Below are positions 9,757-18,936 of a stretch of 64,000 bases of DNA, piece after piece. The position numbers and the translations under genes were made by a program. Source of the DNA: Desulfocarbo indianensis (GTDB lineage: Bacteria; Desulfobacterota; Desulfarculia; Desulfarculales; Desulfarculaceae); contig LBMP01000002.1 of the NCBI GenBank assembly GCA_001184205.1, forward strand, positions 209,444 to 273,443. Direction: 5' to 3'. Under the pieces are notes generated by a model. That model was not told the origin of the DNA. It made no database searches and saw nothing but the letters and a program-made list of their open reading frames with translations. The stretch's first letter is position 1, and each line of letters starts with the position of its first letter.

Positions 9757-10203
9757 ATGTATAAGGTGGTCAAACTGTTGCCGTGGGTCGCTGTGGTGGT
9801 GGCTCTTGCTTTCCTCAGCGGTTGTGCCTCGGTTTGTGGCGTTGAGGAGAAGCCGGCCCCCGTTCCGCCTCCGCCCAAGAAATGGGAAGGCGTGCCCGCT
9901 CCGGTGACCGAGAAACCGGCTCCTGCTCCGGCGCTGCCCACCACGTACACCGTTGAGAAATGCGACGATCTGTGGAGCATTTCCGCCAAGCCGCAAATCT
10001 ACAACGATCCGTGGCTGTGGTGCCTGATCTTCGACGCCAACAAGGACAAGATCAAGAACGCCAACAAGATCAAGGAGGGCATGGTCCTGCAGATTCCCAG
10101 GGACGTGACCGATGACCAAAAGGCCGCCGCGCGCAAGTGCGCCAAGAAGTTCCCCAAGTATGTGCCGCCGGCCGGCGCCAAGCGTTACTGCCCGCCCAAG
10201 TAA
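9757..10203 (+). CDS. LysM-domain lipoprotein
   Basis: A 148-residue envelope protein with a lipoprotein signal peptide (lipobox LSGC, Cys23), a Pro/Ala/Lys-rich linker to about residue 62, and one LysM-like domain near residues 64-116 (YTVEKCDDLWSIS ... IKEGMVLQIPR). LysM domains bind peptidoglycan, so this is probably a lipid-anchored wall-binding protein. The domain contains extra cysteines. The start is ATG 9757 because AAGGAGG sits at 9741-9747; the in-frame ATG at 9736 lies upstream of that site. The gene stands alone between its own promoter and a terminator. Confidence 0.85.
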   Translation: MYKVVKLLPWVAVVVALAFLSGCASVCGVEEKPAPVPPPPKKWEGVPAPVTEKPAPAPALPTTYTVEKCDDLWSISAKPQIYNDPWLWCLIFDANKDKIKNANKIKEGMVLQIPRDVTDDQKAAARKCAKKFPKYVPPAGAKRYCPPK

Positions 10204-10275
10204 ACATAGGCCTTGGAATACCGGGGGCGGGCCGGTCCTAGGCCGAAGCCCCTCCCGGGCAAAAAAGTAGTAGCA

Positions 10276-10311
10276 GGGGAGGGGCATCCAAAAGGGTGCC
10301 CCTCCTGTTTG
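10276..10311 (+). terminator. Hairpin terminator after the LysM gene
   Basis: GGAGGGGCA at 10278-10286 pairs with TGCCCCTCC at 10297-10305, extended inward by TCC/GGG around an AAAA loop. A short T-rich stretch (TGTTTGT) follows. Confidence 0.65.
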
Positions 10312-10367
10312 TGGGCTTCGCCTCCAGCGGACCCGCCTGACTTTTTTCACGTAAAGCGAGTTTTATC

Positions 10368-12227
10368 ATGTCTAGGTGGAATTCCAGGAGAAGGCTTTTA
10401 GATCACGTTCACGAATCCCGGTTCCTTGCCTTGGATGACGTCAAGGAGCCGCAGTTTTTCCGCAATATCTTCCCCTATTCCCAAGTTTGCCGCATAGATT
10501 TCGATCACAAGGTTCAGCCGCTGGACCCGCCGGACGAAATGATGATAACCGACACCACCTTCCGCGACGGCCAGCAGGCCAGGCCGCCTTACAAGGTGGA
10601 GCAGATCGTGCAGCTTTACGATTTCATGCACCAGCTTTCCGGCCCCAAGGGCATAGTGCGCCAGTGCGAGTTTTTCCTTTACGCGGATCGCGACCGGGAG
10701 GCCGTGGAAAAATGCAGGGCCCTGGGGCATCGTTTCCCGGAGATAACCGGCTGGGTGCGGGCCAACCGGGAGGAGCTCAAAGTGGTGAAGGAGATGGGGC
10801 TCAAGGAGACCGGCATCCTCACCTCGGTTTCCGATTACCACATTTTTCTGAAACTGGGCCTCACCCGCCAGAAATGCATGGACAACTATCTGGGCGTGGT
10901 GAAGGACGCCCTCTCCTTGGGCATCATTCCGCGCTGCCATTTCGAGGACGTCACCAGGGCGGACATCTATGGTTTCGTGATTCCCTTCGCCTTGGAATTG
11001 GCCAAGCTGCGCGAGGAGAGCGGCATCAACATCAAGGTCCGCCTGTGCGACACCATGGGGTACGGCGTCACCTATCCCGGCGCGGCCCTGCCCCGCAGCG
11101 TGCCCAAGCTGGTCAGAGCCCTGATCGAAGACGGCGCCTGCCCCGGCCGGCTCATGGAGTGGCACGGCCATAACGATTTCTACAAGGTGCTGATAAACGC
11201 CACCACCGCCTGGCTTTATGGCTGCGGGGCGGTCAACGCCTCGCTTTTGGGCTTTGGCGAGCGCACCGGCAACACGCCTCTGGAGGCGCTGGTGATCGAA
11301 TACATGGCGCTCAAGGGCGCCGACGACGGCCTGAACCCCAAGGTGATAACCAAGATCGCCGAATTCTTTGAAAAAGACATCGGTTACCGCATCCCGCCCC
11401 CCACGCCCTTCGTGGGCCGGGATTTCAACGCCACTTCGGCGGGTATCCACGCCGACGGCTTGATCAAAAACCCCGAGATCTACAATATTTTCGATACCGA
11501 AGCCATCCTGGGCCGGACCTATACCATTGCCATCACGGATAAATCCGGCGCAGCCGGCATCGCGCACTGGGTCAACCAGCGCCTGAAGCTGGAAGCCGAG
11601 CGCCGGGTGGACAAGCGTCACCCCGGAGTCTTGAAGATTTACCAGTGGGTCAAGGAGCAGTACGAGGAAGGCCGGCTCACCACCATCGGCAACTCGGAAA
11701 TGGAAAAGCTGGCCCGCAAGCATCTGCCGGACCTGTTCCACAGCGAGTTCGACCGCCTCAAGTTCTGGGCCCAGACCTTGGCCATGGACCTGGGCCGTCA
11801 ACTGACCGACCGTCCCGAGATGAAGACCATGGCCCCGGCGGTGATAGAGCCGGTGCTGGAGGATTTCATCGCCAAGAACCCCTTTGTGCAGTTCCTGTAC
11901 GTGGTCAACTCCAACGGCTACAAGGTGACGCGCAACATCACCCATATCACCGACAAGGCCAAATACAGCCGGGCCTTGTTGGACGTGGATTTCAGCGACC
12001 GCGACTGGTTCGTGGCGCCCATGCGCGACGGCAAGATTCACGTCACCGAGTTTTATACCTCCAAGATCACCGGAGCCCTCTGCATAACGGTCTCGGGACC
12101 CATCCGCAACGAGGACGACCAGATAGTGGGGGTGCTCGGCGGCGACATCCGTTTCGAGGATCTGGCCAAGATGGAGGCCGAGGAACTGGAGCAAAACGGG
12201 GGCAAGGACGAGGCCCAAGGGTCTTGA
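10368..12227 (+). CDS. (Re)-citrate synthase-like DRE-TIM enzyme fused to a Cache-like domain
   Basis: A 619-residue protein. Residues about 50-450 are an HMGL-like (DRE-TIM) barrel with ITDTTFRDGQQARPPY from residue 60, ETGILTSVSDYH, RCHFEDVTRADIYGFV, metal-site HGHND at 266-270, and GERTGNTPLEALVIEY. As I recall the family, these segments match the Re-face citrate synthases of anaerobes (Clostridium kluyveri type) better than isopropylmalate synthase or the 5S transcarboxylase subunit. Residues about 500-600 (FLYVVNSNGYKVTRNI, DRDWFVAP, ITVSGPI, IVGVLGGDI) read as a Cache/PDC sensory fold with no membrane segment. The expected reaction is acetyl-CoA plus oxaloacetate to citrate. No strong ribosome site precedes ATG 10368. 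Confidence 0.75.
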   Translation: MSRWNSRRRLLDHVHESRFLALDDVKEPQFFRNIFPYSQVCRIDFDHKVQPLDPPDEMMITDTTFRDGQQARPPYKVEQIVQLYDFMHQLSGPKGIVRQCEFFLYADRDREAVEKCRALGHRFPEITGWVRANREELKVVKEMGLKETGILTSVSDYHIFLKLGLTRQKCMDNYLGVVKDALSLGIIPRCHFEDVTRADIYGFVIPFALELAKLREESGINIKVRLCDTMGYGVTYPGAALPRSVPKLVRALIEDGACPGRLMEWHGHNDFYKVLINATTAWLYGCGAVNASLLGFGERTGNTPLEALVIEYMALKGADDGLNPKVITKIAEFFEKDIGYRIPPPTPFVGRDFNATSAGIHADGLIKNPEIYNIFDTEAILGRTYTIAITDKSGAAGIAHWVNQRLKLEAERRVDKRHPGVLKIYQWVKEQYEEGRLTTIGNSEMEKLARKHLPDLFHSEFDRLKFWAQTLAMDLGRQLTDRPEMKTMAPAVIEPVLEDFIAKNPFVQFLYVVNSNGYKVTRNITHITDKAKYSRALLDVDFSDRDWFVAPMRDGKIHVTEFYTSKITGALCITVSGPIRNEDDQIVGVLGGDIRFEDLAKMEAEELEQNGGKDEAQGS

Positions 12228-12252
12228 CAAGAATGGGATGGCGCACTATGCT
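12224..12252 (+). promoter_or_regulatory. Promoter for the biotin carrier gene
   Basis: TTGACA at 12224-12229 overlaps the stop codon of the upstream gene. After 17 bases comes TATGCT at 12247-12252. The expected start near 12259 gives the carrier gene its own transcript. Confidence 0.6.
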
Positions 12253-12327
12253 GCCTTTACTTTTGCCAGTTGCAGGCTTGCCAGGTTATTACTCGGCCAT
12301 TAAGCCGATATAAAAGGAGGAATCGCT

Positions 12328-12540
12328 TTGGCGGACATCAAGGCACCCATGGGTGGGAAAGTCATCAAGGTTTCGGTTAACGTCGGCGATAGCATTGCCG
12401 AAGACGATGAAGTGGCCGTGCTCGAGGCCATGAAGATGGAAATGCCGATCCTCTCCGAAGAGGACGGGACCGTGGCCGAGGTCAAGGTTTCCGCTGGCCA
12501 AACGGTGGAGGCTGAACAGGTCCTCGTCGTACTCAGCTAG
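12328..12540 (+). CDS. Biotin carboxyl carrier protein
   Basis: A 70-residue single-domain biotinyl carrier with the biotinylation motif EAMKME; Lys36 is the acceptor. It starts at TTG with AAGGAGG at 12314-12320. There is no N-terminal linker or membrane segment, so it resembles the stand-alone 1.3S/MmdC-type carriers that shuttle CO2 between a biotin-dependent carboxyltransferase and a partner. It is flanked by its own promoter and a strong terminator and lies just upstream of the carboxyltransferase gene. No biotin carboxylase is encoded in the window. Confidence 0.92.
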   Translation: MADIKAPMGGKVIKVSVNVGDSIAEDDEVAVLEAMKMEMPILSEEDGTVAEVKVSAGQTVEAEQVLVVLS

Positions 12541-12564
12541 CGGGGGTTACCCCGGTTTGGCTTT

Positions 12565-12620
12565 AACCGTGGAGGTACGCGGAAGTTTGCAGGCATCCGC
12601 GCCGCTCCACGGTTTTTTTT
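12565..12620 (+). terminator. Rho-independent terminator after the biotin carrier
   Basis: ACCGTGGAG at 12566-12574 pairs with CTCCACGGT at 12605-12613, with an inner GCGGA/TCCGC helix. Eight T bases (12613-12620) follow directly. Confidence 0.88.
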
Positions 12621-12703
12621 CACCTTGCTAAAATCATAAAATTAATTAATCCCGTACAATAATAATAAATCCCGTCGCGGTTCGAAGTGGGGAGGGACTT
12701 AGG

Positions 12704-14266
12704 ATGAAGGTTCCGGAGACCACAAAGGAGAAAATTGCCGAGCTGAAAAGGCGTGACGACGAGGCCAAGATGGGCGGCGGACAAGGCCGCATCGACGCCC
12801 AGCACGCCAAAGGCAAGATGACCGCCCGCGAACGCATCGAGGCGCTTTTGGACGAAGGCTCTTTTTCGGAGTTCGATCGCTTCGTGGTGCATCGCTGCAA
12901 TGATTTTGGCATGGAAAAAAGCAAGATTCCCGGCGACGGCGTGGTCACCGGCTACGGCACGGTCAATGGCCGGCCCTTGTTCGTGTTCAGCCAGGACTTC
13001 ACCGTCTTCGGCGGGTCCCTTTCCGGGCCCTTCGGTGAAAAAGTCTGCAAAGTAATGGACTTGGCGGTCAAGGCCGGGGCCCCCATCGTGGGGCTCAACG
13101 ATTCCGGCGGGGCCCGCATCCAGGAAGGCGTGGTGAGCCTGGGCTCCTACGGCGAGATATTCAGGCGCAACGTCCTCGCTTCCGGGGTGGTCCCCCAGAT
13201 AAGCGCCATCATGGGGCCCTGCGCCGGCGGCGCGGTGTATTCGCCGGCCATCACCGATTTCATTTTCATGGTAGACCAGACCTCCTACATGCACATCACC
13301 GGGCCCCAGGTCATCAAGACCGTGACCGGCGAGGACGTGACCAGCGAGACCCTGGGCGGAGCCAAGGTGCACAACACCAAAAGCGGCGTGGCCCAGTTCA
13401 TGTGCAACTCGGATGCCGAGTGTCTGGAGCAGGTCAGGAAGCTGTTGTCCTATCTGCCGCAGAACTGGGAGCAAAAGCCGCCCGAGCTGACCTGCGCCGA
13501 CAGCTCCGAGCGGGCGGACAAGGACCTGGATGATTTCATCCCGGACAGCTCCAAGGCCCCCTACAACATGAAACAGCTCATCAAGAAGGTGGTGGACAAG
13601 GGCAGCTTCTTCGAGCAGGCCAAGCATTTCGCCAAAAACATGATAACCGCCTTCGCCCGCCTGGGCGGCATGTCGGTGGGCATCGTGGCCAACAACCCCA
13701 TGCACCTGGCCGGCTGCCTGGATATCGACGCCTCCCGCAAGTGCTCGCGTTTCGTGCGCTTTTGCGATGCCTTCAACATCCCGGTGATCACCTTCGTGGA
13801 CGTGCCCGGCTTCCTGCCCGGCATCCACCAGGAATACGGCGGCATCATCACCCACGGCTCCAAGGTCATCTACGCCTATTGCGAGGCCACGGTGCCTTTG
13901 ATCACCGTGATCACCCGCAAGGCCTACGGCGGGGCCTACGACGTCATGGGCTCCAAACACCACGGCGCCGACGTGAACTTCGCCTTCCCCACCGCGGAAA
14001 TCGCGGTGATGGGCCCGGAAGGGGCGGTCAATATCATATTCCGCAAGGAGATCAACGAGGCCGAGGACAAGGCGGCGCGCCACAAGGAATTGGTGGATAA
14101 TTACCGGGCGCGCTTCGCCAGCCCCTATTACGCGGCGGAGCTGGGCTATGTCGACGAGATCATCATGCCCAGCCAGACCCGCAGCAAGGTGATCAGGGCG
14201 CTCAACGCCCTCAAGAACAAGCGCACCTTCCGACCGGTGCGCAGACATGGCAACGTACCTCTCTAA
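12704..14266 (+). CDS. mmdA: Methylmalonyl-CoA decarboxylase / propionyl-CoA carboxyltransferase subunit
   Basis: A 520-residue carboxyltransferase of the MmdA/PccB/12S family with two crotonase-like halves. The N-terminal half carries [26 protein letters not shown] and the oxyanion-loop [12 protein letters not shown]. The C-terminal half carries [12 protein letters not shown] and [14 protein letters not shown]. It moves CO2 between biotin and propionyl-CoA/methylmalonyl-CoA. Downstream mutase genes fix the pathway context. Net direction (decarboxylase, transcarboxylase or carboxylase) depends on partners not encoded here. GGGGAGGGA precedes the ATG. The 160-bp spacer downstream of the carrier contains a terminator, so mmdA is probably transcribed separately; a -10-like TACAAT (12655-12660) lacks a good -35. 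Confidence 0.9.
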   Translation: MKVPETTKEKIAELKRRDDEAKMGGGQGRIDAQHAKGKMTARERIEALLDEGSFSEFDRFVVHRCNDFGMEKSKIPGDGVVTGYGTVNGRPLFVFSQDFTVFGGSLSGPFGEKVCKVMDLAVKAGAPIVGLNDSGGARIQEGVVSLGSYGEIFRRNVLASGVVPQISAIMGPCAGGAVYSPAITDFIFMVDQTSYMHITGPQVIKTVTGEDVTSETLGGAKVHNTKSGVAQFMCNSDAECLEQVRKLLSYLPQNWEQKPPELTCADSSERADKDLDDFIPDSSKAPYNMKQLIKKVVDKGSFFEQAKHFAKNMITAFARLGGMSVGIVANNPMHLAGCLDIDASRKCSRFVRFCDAFNIPVITFVDVPGFLPGIHQEYGGIITHGSKVIYAYCEATVPLITVITRKAYGGAYDVMGSKHHGADVNFAFPTAEIAVMGPEGAVNIIFRKEINEAEDKAARHKELVDNYRARFASPYYAAELGYVDEIIMPSQTRSKVIRALNALKNKRTFRPVRRHGNVPL

Positions 14267-14355
14267 ACCGTCTGGCCGGGCCCGGGGCTTTTCGCGCCGG
14301 GCCGATTGCTTTTCGCGCGCTGTTGCCCTAACCACGCAGAGCTAAAGGAGGAGCT

Positions 14356-16017
14356 ATGAGCAACTCCGAGTTTCAGGAAAAGCTGGCCAAGTGGCAAGCC
14401 AAGGTGGACAAGCTGCAGGCCAAGCATCCGGAGCGCAAGGAGCGATTCACCACCTTGAGCGGCCTGCCCGTGGACCGCTTGTATCTGCCCCCGGAGCCAG
14501 GGCCCGATTACGCGGCCAAGCTGGGCTTCCCCGGGGCTTACCCTTTCACCCGCGGGGTGCAGCCCACCATGTACCGGGGCCGCTTCTGGACCATGCGCCA
14601 ATACGCGGGCTTCGCCACGGCCAAGGAATCCAACCGCCGCTACCGTTATCTTTTGGAGCAGGGCCAGACCGGCCTTTCGGTGGCCTTTGACCTGCCCACC
14701 CAGATCGGCTACGACTCGGACCACGAGCTTTCCCGGGGCGAGGTGGGCAAGGTGGGCGTATCCATCAGCTCCCTGGCCGACATGGAGGTGCTCTTGGACC
14801 AGATTCCTCTGGACAAGGTCTCCACCTCCATGACCATCAACGCCCCGGCCGGCGTCCTGTTGGCCATGTACATCGCCGTGGGCGAAAAACAGGGCGTGGC
14901 CGCCAAGCAGCTGCGCGGCACCATCCAGAACGACATCCTGAAGGAATATTCCAGCCGGGGCACCTACATCTATCCGCCCAAGCCCTCCATGCGCATCATC
15001 ACCGACATCTTCGCCTATTGCGCCGGGGAGGTGCCCCAGTGGAACACCATCAGCATCAGCGGCTATCACATCCGCGAGGCCGGCTCCACCGCGGTGCAGG
15101 AGGTGGCCTTCACCCTGGCCAATGGACTGGCTTACGTTAAAGCGGCGGTGGACGCCGGGCTGAAGGTGGACGAGTTCGGCCCGCGCCTGAGCTTCTTCTT
15201 CAACGCCCATTCCGATTTCCTGGAGGAAGTGGCCAAATACCGCGCCGCCCGCCGCCTGTGGGCCCGGCTCATGAGGGAACGCTTCGGAGCGGCCGACCCC
15301 AAGAGCCTCATGGTGCGCTTTCACACCCAGACGGCGGGTTGCAGCCTCACCGCCCAGCAGCCCAAGAACAACATCGTGCGGGTGGCGTTCCAGGCCATGA
15401 GCGCGGTATTGGGCGGCACCCAGAGCCTGCATACCAATTCCATGGACGAGGCCCTGTGCCTGCCCACCCAGGAGGCGGTGACCATCGCCCTGCGCACCCA
15501 GCAGATAATCGCCTATGAATCCGGGGTCACCGAGACCATAGACCCCCTGGCCGGCTCCTATTACATCGAAAAGCTCACCGACGAGATCGAGAGCCAGGCC
15601 TACGACTACATCCAGAAGATCGACGAGATGGGCGGCGCGCCCGAGGCCATTGAAAACGGCTACGTGCAGCGCGAAATCCAGGAGGCGGCCTACGCCTATC
15701 AAAAGGCCGTGGAGAGCGGCGAGCGGGTGGTGGTGGGGGTCAACAAGTTCACCGCCAAGGCCGAGCCCCTGGGCGAGATTCTGCGGGTGGACCACGCCGT
15801 GCGCGAGGCCAGGGTCAAGGAATTGGCTCAGCTCAGGAGCCAGCGGAACAACCAAGCCGTGCAGGCCAACCTGGCCGCGCTGAAAAAAGCGGCCCAGGGC
15901 GATGAAAACCTGATGCCCAAGTTCCTGGACTGCGTACGGGTATACGCCACCCTGGGCGAGATCTGCGACACCTTGCGCGGGGTGTACGGCGAATACCAGG
16001 CGCCGTCGACCATATAG
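14356..16017 (+). CDS. Methylmalonyl-CoA mutase, large (catalytic) subunit
   Basis: A 553-residue TIM-barrel subunit of the B12-dependent acyl-CoA mutases, without the cobalamin-binding domain. Substrate-specifying residues can be read: Tyr83 in MRQYAGF and Arg201 in YSSRGTY correspond to Tyr89 and Arg207 of the Propionibacterium enzyme, both with the same offset of 6. Isobutyryl- and hydroxyisobutyryl-CoA mutases differ at these positions, so methylmalonyl-CoA is the expected substrate. It interconverts (R)-methylmalonyl-CoA and succinyl-CoA. AAAGGAGGAGC lies just before the ATG. The B12 subunit starts 21 bp downstream, indicating an operon. Confidence 0.94.
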   Translation: MSNSEFQEKLAKWQAKVDKLQAKHPERKERFTTLSGLPVDRLYLPPEPGPDYAAKLGFPGAYPFTRGVQPTMYRGRFWTMRQYAGFATAKESNRRYRYLLEQGQTGLSVAFDLPTQIGYDSDHELSRGEVGKVGVSISSLADMEVLLDQIPLDKVSTSMTINAPAGVLLAMYIAVGEKQGVAAKQLRGTIQNDILKEYSSRGTYIYPPKPSMRIITDIFAYCAGEVPQWNTISISGYHIREAGSTAVQEVAFTLANGLAYVKAAVDAGLKVDEFGPRLSFFFNAHSDFLEEVAKYRAARRLWARLMRERFGAADPKSLMVRFHTQTAGCSLTAQQPKNNIVRVAFQAMSAVLGGTQSLHTNSMDEALCLPTQEAVTIALRTQQIIAYESGVTETIDPLAGSYYIEKLTDEIESQAYDYIQKIDEMGGAPEAIENGYVQREIQEAAYAYQKAVESGERVVVGVNKFTAKAEPLGEILRVDHAVREARVKELAQLRSQRNNQAVQANLAALKKAAQGDENLMPKFLDCVRVYATLGEICDTLRGVYGEYQAPSTI

Positions 16018-16038
16018 GCGGGCGGGAGGAGGCATATC

Positions 16039-16440
16039 ATGCGCAAGATAAGAGTGCTGGCCGCCAAGCCCGGCTTGGACGGCCATGACCGGGGGGTGAA
16101 GGTCATCGCCGCGGCGCTGCGCGACGCCGGCATGGAGGTGATCTACACCGGCCTCAGGCAAACCGCTGAGCAGATCGTGAACGCGGCCATGCAGGAAGAC
16201 GCCGACGTGATCGCCATGAGCATCCTGTCCGGGGCCCACGAGTACATCTTCCCCAGGGTCATGGAGTTGATGCGCGAAAAGGGCCTGGACGACGTGCTGG
16301 TCATCGGAGGCGGCATCATTCCCGAGGAAGACGTGCCCGCCCTGAAGGCCGCCGGCATCGCCGAGGTTTTCGGGCCGGGCACCAATACCAAGGACATCGT
16401 GGAGTACATCAGGAACAACCTGAAGCGAAGCTTGAACTGA
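16039..16440 (+). CDS. Methylmalonyl-CoA mutase, cobalamin-binding subunit
   Basis: A 133-residue Rossmann-like B12-binding protein. The cobalt-ligating histidine is His16 in the DxHxxG motif ([16 protein letters not shown]), followed by MSILSGAH and [10 protein letters not shown], which contact the nucleotide tail. It forms the split enzyme with the large subunit encoded immediately upstream. GGGAGGAGG precedes the ATG. No epimerase or MeaB-type chaperone lies in this cluster. Confidence 0.95.
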   Translation: MRKIRVLAAKPGLDGHDRGVKVIAAALRDAGMEVIYTGLRQTAEQIVNAAMQEDADVIAMSILSGAHEYIFPRVMELMREKGLDDVLVIGGGIIPEEDVPALKAAGIAEVFGPGTNTKDIVEYIRNNLKRSLN

Positions 16441-16450
16441 CGGTTATTAT

Positions 16451-16500
16451 ACGAGAACGCCCTAAGCGGCTTGGCCAATGGTCAAGCCGCTTCTCGTTTG
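16451..16500 (+). terminator. Terminator after the mutase operon
   Basis: AAGCGGCTTG (16464-16473) pairs with CAAGCCGCTT (16483-16492). An outer ACGAGA (16451-16456) can pair with TCTCGT (16492-16497). A short TTTG follows the long hairpin. Confidence 0.7.
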
Positions 16501-16673
16501 GCAAAGGCCGCCTTGCCGGCCGCATCGCCCCCAAGTCCGAGACTCCTCGCTCAGCTTGCAAATAGCACCGCCGCGTTTTTTAGCCCTGCCCCATCCCCGG
16601 TTCCCCGCCTGGCTTGTATAATTTAAAAAAGCGCGGCAAAGGCCGCAAAGCATTATCGGCAAGGAGAGGCTTG

Positions 16674-18932
16674 ATGCGTTGGAAATGGATCGCGGTTGGT
16701 GCGGCTGGGTTGGTGGCGGCGGCTCTGATAGCGGGCTACGCCATTTTGGCGAGCTACGACTACAACCAGCTCAAACCCGCCATTATCCGGGACGTGAAAA
16801 CCGCCACCGGCCGGGACCTGACCCTAATGGGCGACATCAAGCTGGCGGTGTCCTTCAGCCCGTCGCTCTCCGTGGAAGGGGTGGCCCTGTCCAACGCCCC
16901 CTGGGGAAGCCGCGGGCAGATGATAGCCGTGAAGCGGGTGGAGGTGCAGGTGGAGCTGCTCCCGCTTTTGTCCGGCGAGATACGTCTGGAAAAGCTGATC
17001 TTGCTGGAGCCGGATATCCTGATAGAGATCGACCGGGACGGACGTTCCAACCTGGACTTCACGCCGCCGGGCGCTAAAGCCGGCCAGGCCGGCCAGGCGC
17101 GGGCCGGCGCACAGGCTGACCGGCAGCCCGCCGCGCCCCCCGCCGGCGGCCGAGGCCCCAGCCTGCCGCCTTTGGCCTTCAGCCAACTGCGCCTGGAAAA
17201 GGGCCTGCTCACCTATCACGACCAGCAAAGCGGCGCCAAGCACCAGCTCGACCTGCAAACCCTGCAAGGCTCGGCGCCGGGGCTGCAAAGCCCGGTGAAG
17301 CTGGAGATCAAGGGAGCCATGGATGGCGAAGCGTTCGGCCTGGCCGGTGAAGCCGGCTCCCTGGCCGGTCTGCAGGACACGGCCAAGCCCTGGCCCGTGG
17401 ATTTGAAGGGCTCCTTCCGGGAGGCGGATATCGCCATCAAGGGCGGCCTGCTACGGCCGCTTTTGGGCGAAGGCTTGGATTTGAACGTGCAGGCCCAAGG
17501 CCGGGACCTGGCCAAGCTGCTGCCGGCAAGCGGCTTGGCCGGCCCGTTCCAAGCGCAATTTCACCTGAGCGACCCCCAACCCAAGCTCTACAAGCTGAGC
17601 GCATTGAAGCTGAGCGCCCACGGCAGCGACCTGGCGGGTTGGCTGCGGGCCGATATCTCCGGCCCGCGCCCGAAGCTGGCCGCGCAGCTGGCGGCCGGTA
17701 TTCTGGACCTCAGCAAGTTCACCGGAGAGACGGGAGCCGCCAAACCGGCCGCGGCCCCTGACGGCAAGGCGCCGGCAAAGCCCGGCCAGGCGGCGGAGGC
17801 CCAGGCCCAAGCGCCGGCCCCCGGCCCAAAGGAAAACCAGCAACCCCAGCCGGCAACAGGCTCCCGGAGGGACAAGGTGTTTTCCGCGGAGCCTCTGCCC
17901 CTGGCCACGCTCTCTGAGTTCGACGCCGATCTGAGCCTGACCGCCGCCAAGCTGGCGCTGCCCAACCTGGTTCTGGAGGAAGTCGGCTTGCAGGCCAAGC
18001 TGGAGCAAGGCGCTTTGCAGGTGAAGCCCTTCTCCGCCAAACTGCACGGCGGAACCCTGCAGGCCTCGCTGAGCCTCAAGCCCCTAGGCAAGGCGGCGCG
18101 GGCCGATCTGGAACTGAGCCTGGTTGGCTGCCAGGTGGGCGAGCTGCTGGCGGGCATGGGCCAGGGCAAATACCTGGAAGGACCCCTGGAGATCAAAGCC
18201 AGCCTGGGCGGCGCGGGCGGGTCCCTGGCCGGCATCATGGCCGGCCTGGGCGGCAGGCTCTCGCTCATCATCCAGCAGGGCCGCATCAATAACAAATACG
18301 TGGAGGCCGCCGGCGGGGACCTGACCCCGGTGCTGGGCAAGATTCTGCTGCCCACGTTAGGCAGCCAGGCCACCACCAAGCTGAATTGCCTGGTCATGGG
18401 CTTCAACGTGGTGGAGGGCCAGGCCAAGAGCAACGTGATCCTCATGAACACCGAGAACATGGTGGTGCTGGGCGAAGGCCGCCTGAATCTGGCCAGCGAG
18501 GAACTGGACCTGAAGATGCACCCCGAACCCAAGGGCAGCCTCAGCCAAAAGGCCACCGGCGGGCTGGCCGGCATCAACCTGGGCCAGTTGGCCAAGCCCT
18601 TCAAGCTAACCGGCACCCTGGCCCGCCCCAGGGTGGGCATCGACCAGGCCGGCGCCATCAGCACCTTGGCCCGCACCCTGGGCGGATACGCGGTCATGGG
18701 CCCCCTGGGCGCGGCGGCCGGGGCGCTCACCTCGGCCGGGGCCGGCGAGGAGGCGGGCTGCGCCGAGGCGGTGGCCGCGGCCCATGCCGGCCACAAGTTC
18801 GAGCCCAAGCCCGCCCCGGACCAAGCCCAGCAAGAGGGGCAGGCCGGCGATCAGAAAGAGTCGGGCGAGGAGCAGTTCAAGAAGGACATCGAGGAGGGCG
18901 TGGAGAAATTGAAGAGCCTGTTCGGCAACTGA
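16674..18932 (+). CDS. AsmA-family protein
   Basis: A 752-residue envelope protein. A single N-terminal membrane segment (residues about 5-27) is followed by the AsmA N-terminal region (YDYNQLKPAIIRDVKTATGR, SVEGVALSNAPWGSRG, KRVEVQVELLPLLSGEI), an Ala/Pro/Gln-rich linker near residues 355-400, and a C-terminal AsmA-like domain (NKYVEAAGGDLTPVLGKI, LNLASEELDLKMHPEPKG). AsmA-like proteins are membrane-anchored periplasmic beta-groove proteins linked to outer-membrane lipid homeostasis. ATG 16674 was chosen because AAGGAGAGG lies just upstream. A TATAAT (16617-16622) precedes it without a clear -35. The tail is Lys/Glu-rich. It converges with the next gene. Confidence 0.88.
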   Translation: MRWKWIAVGAAGLVAAALIAGYAILASYDYNQLKPAIIRDVKTATGRDLTLMGDIKLAVSFSPSLSVEGVALSNAPWGSRGQMIAVKRVEVQVELLPLLSGEIRLEKLILLEPDILIEIDRDGRSNLDFTPPGAKAGQAGQARAGAQADRQPAAPPAGGRGPSLPPLAFSQLRLEKGLLTYHDQQSGAKHQLDLQTLQGSAPGLQSPVKLEIKGAMDGEAFGLAGEAGSLAGLQDTAKPWPVDLKGSFREADIAIKGGLLRPLLGEGLDLNVQAQGRDLAKLLPASGLAGPFQAQFHLSDPQPKLYKLSALKLSAHGSDLAGWLRADISGPRPKLAAQLAAGILDLSKFTGETGAAKPAAAPDGKAPAKPGQAAEAQAQAPAPGPKENQQPQPATGSRRDKVFSAEPLPLATLSEFDADLSLTAAKLALPNLVLEEVGLQAKLEQGALQVKPFSAKLHGGTLQASLSLKPLGKAARADLELSLVGCQVGELLAGMGQGKYLEGPLEIKASLGGAGGSLAGIMAGLGGRLSLIIQQGRINNKYVEAAGGDLTPVLGKILLPTLGSQATTKLNCLVMGFNVVEGQAKSNVILMNTENMVVLGEGRLNLASEELDLKMHPEPKGSLSQKATGGLAGINLGQLAKPFKLTGTLARPRVGIDQAGAISTLARTLGGYAVMGPLGAAAGALTSAGAGEEAGCAEAVAAAHAGHKFEPKPAPDQAQQEGQAGDQKESGEEQFKKDIEEGVEKLKSLFGN

Positions 18933-18936
18933 GGTC

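Noticed and set aside
10368-12227. Reading this gene as the 5S pyruvate carboxyltransferase subunit because it neighbours biotin carrier and mmdA
   Set aside because: The barrel motifs fit Re-citrate synthase better, no PYC/OADA-type conserved carboxyltransferase domain follows, and a promoter separates it from the carrier gene. Not fully excluded.
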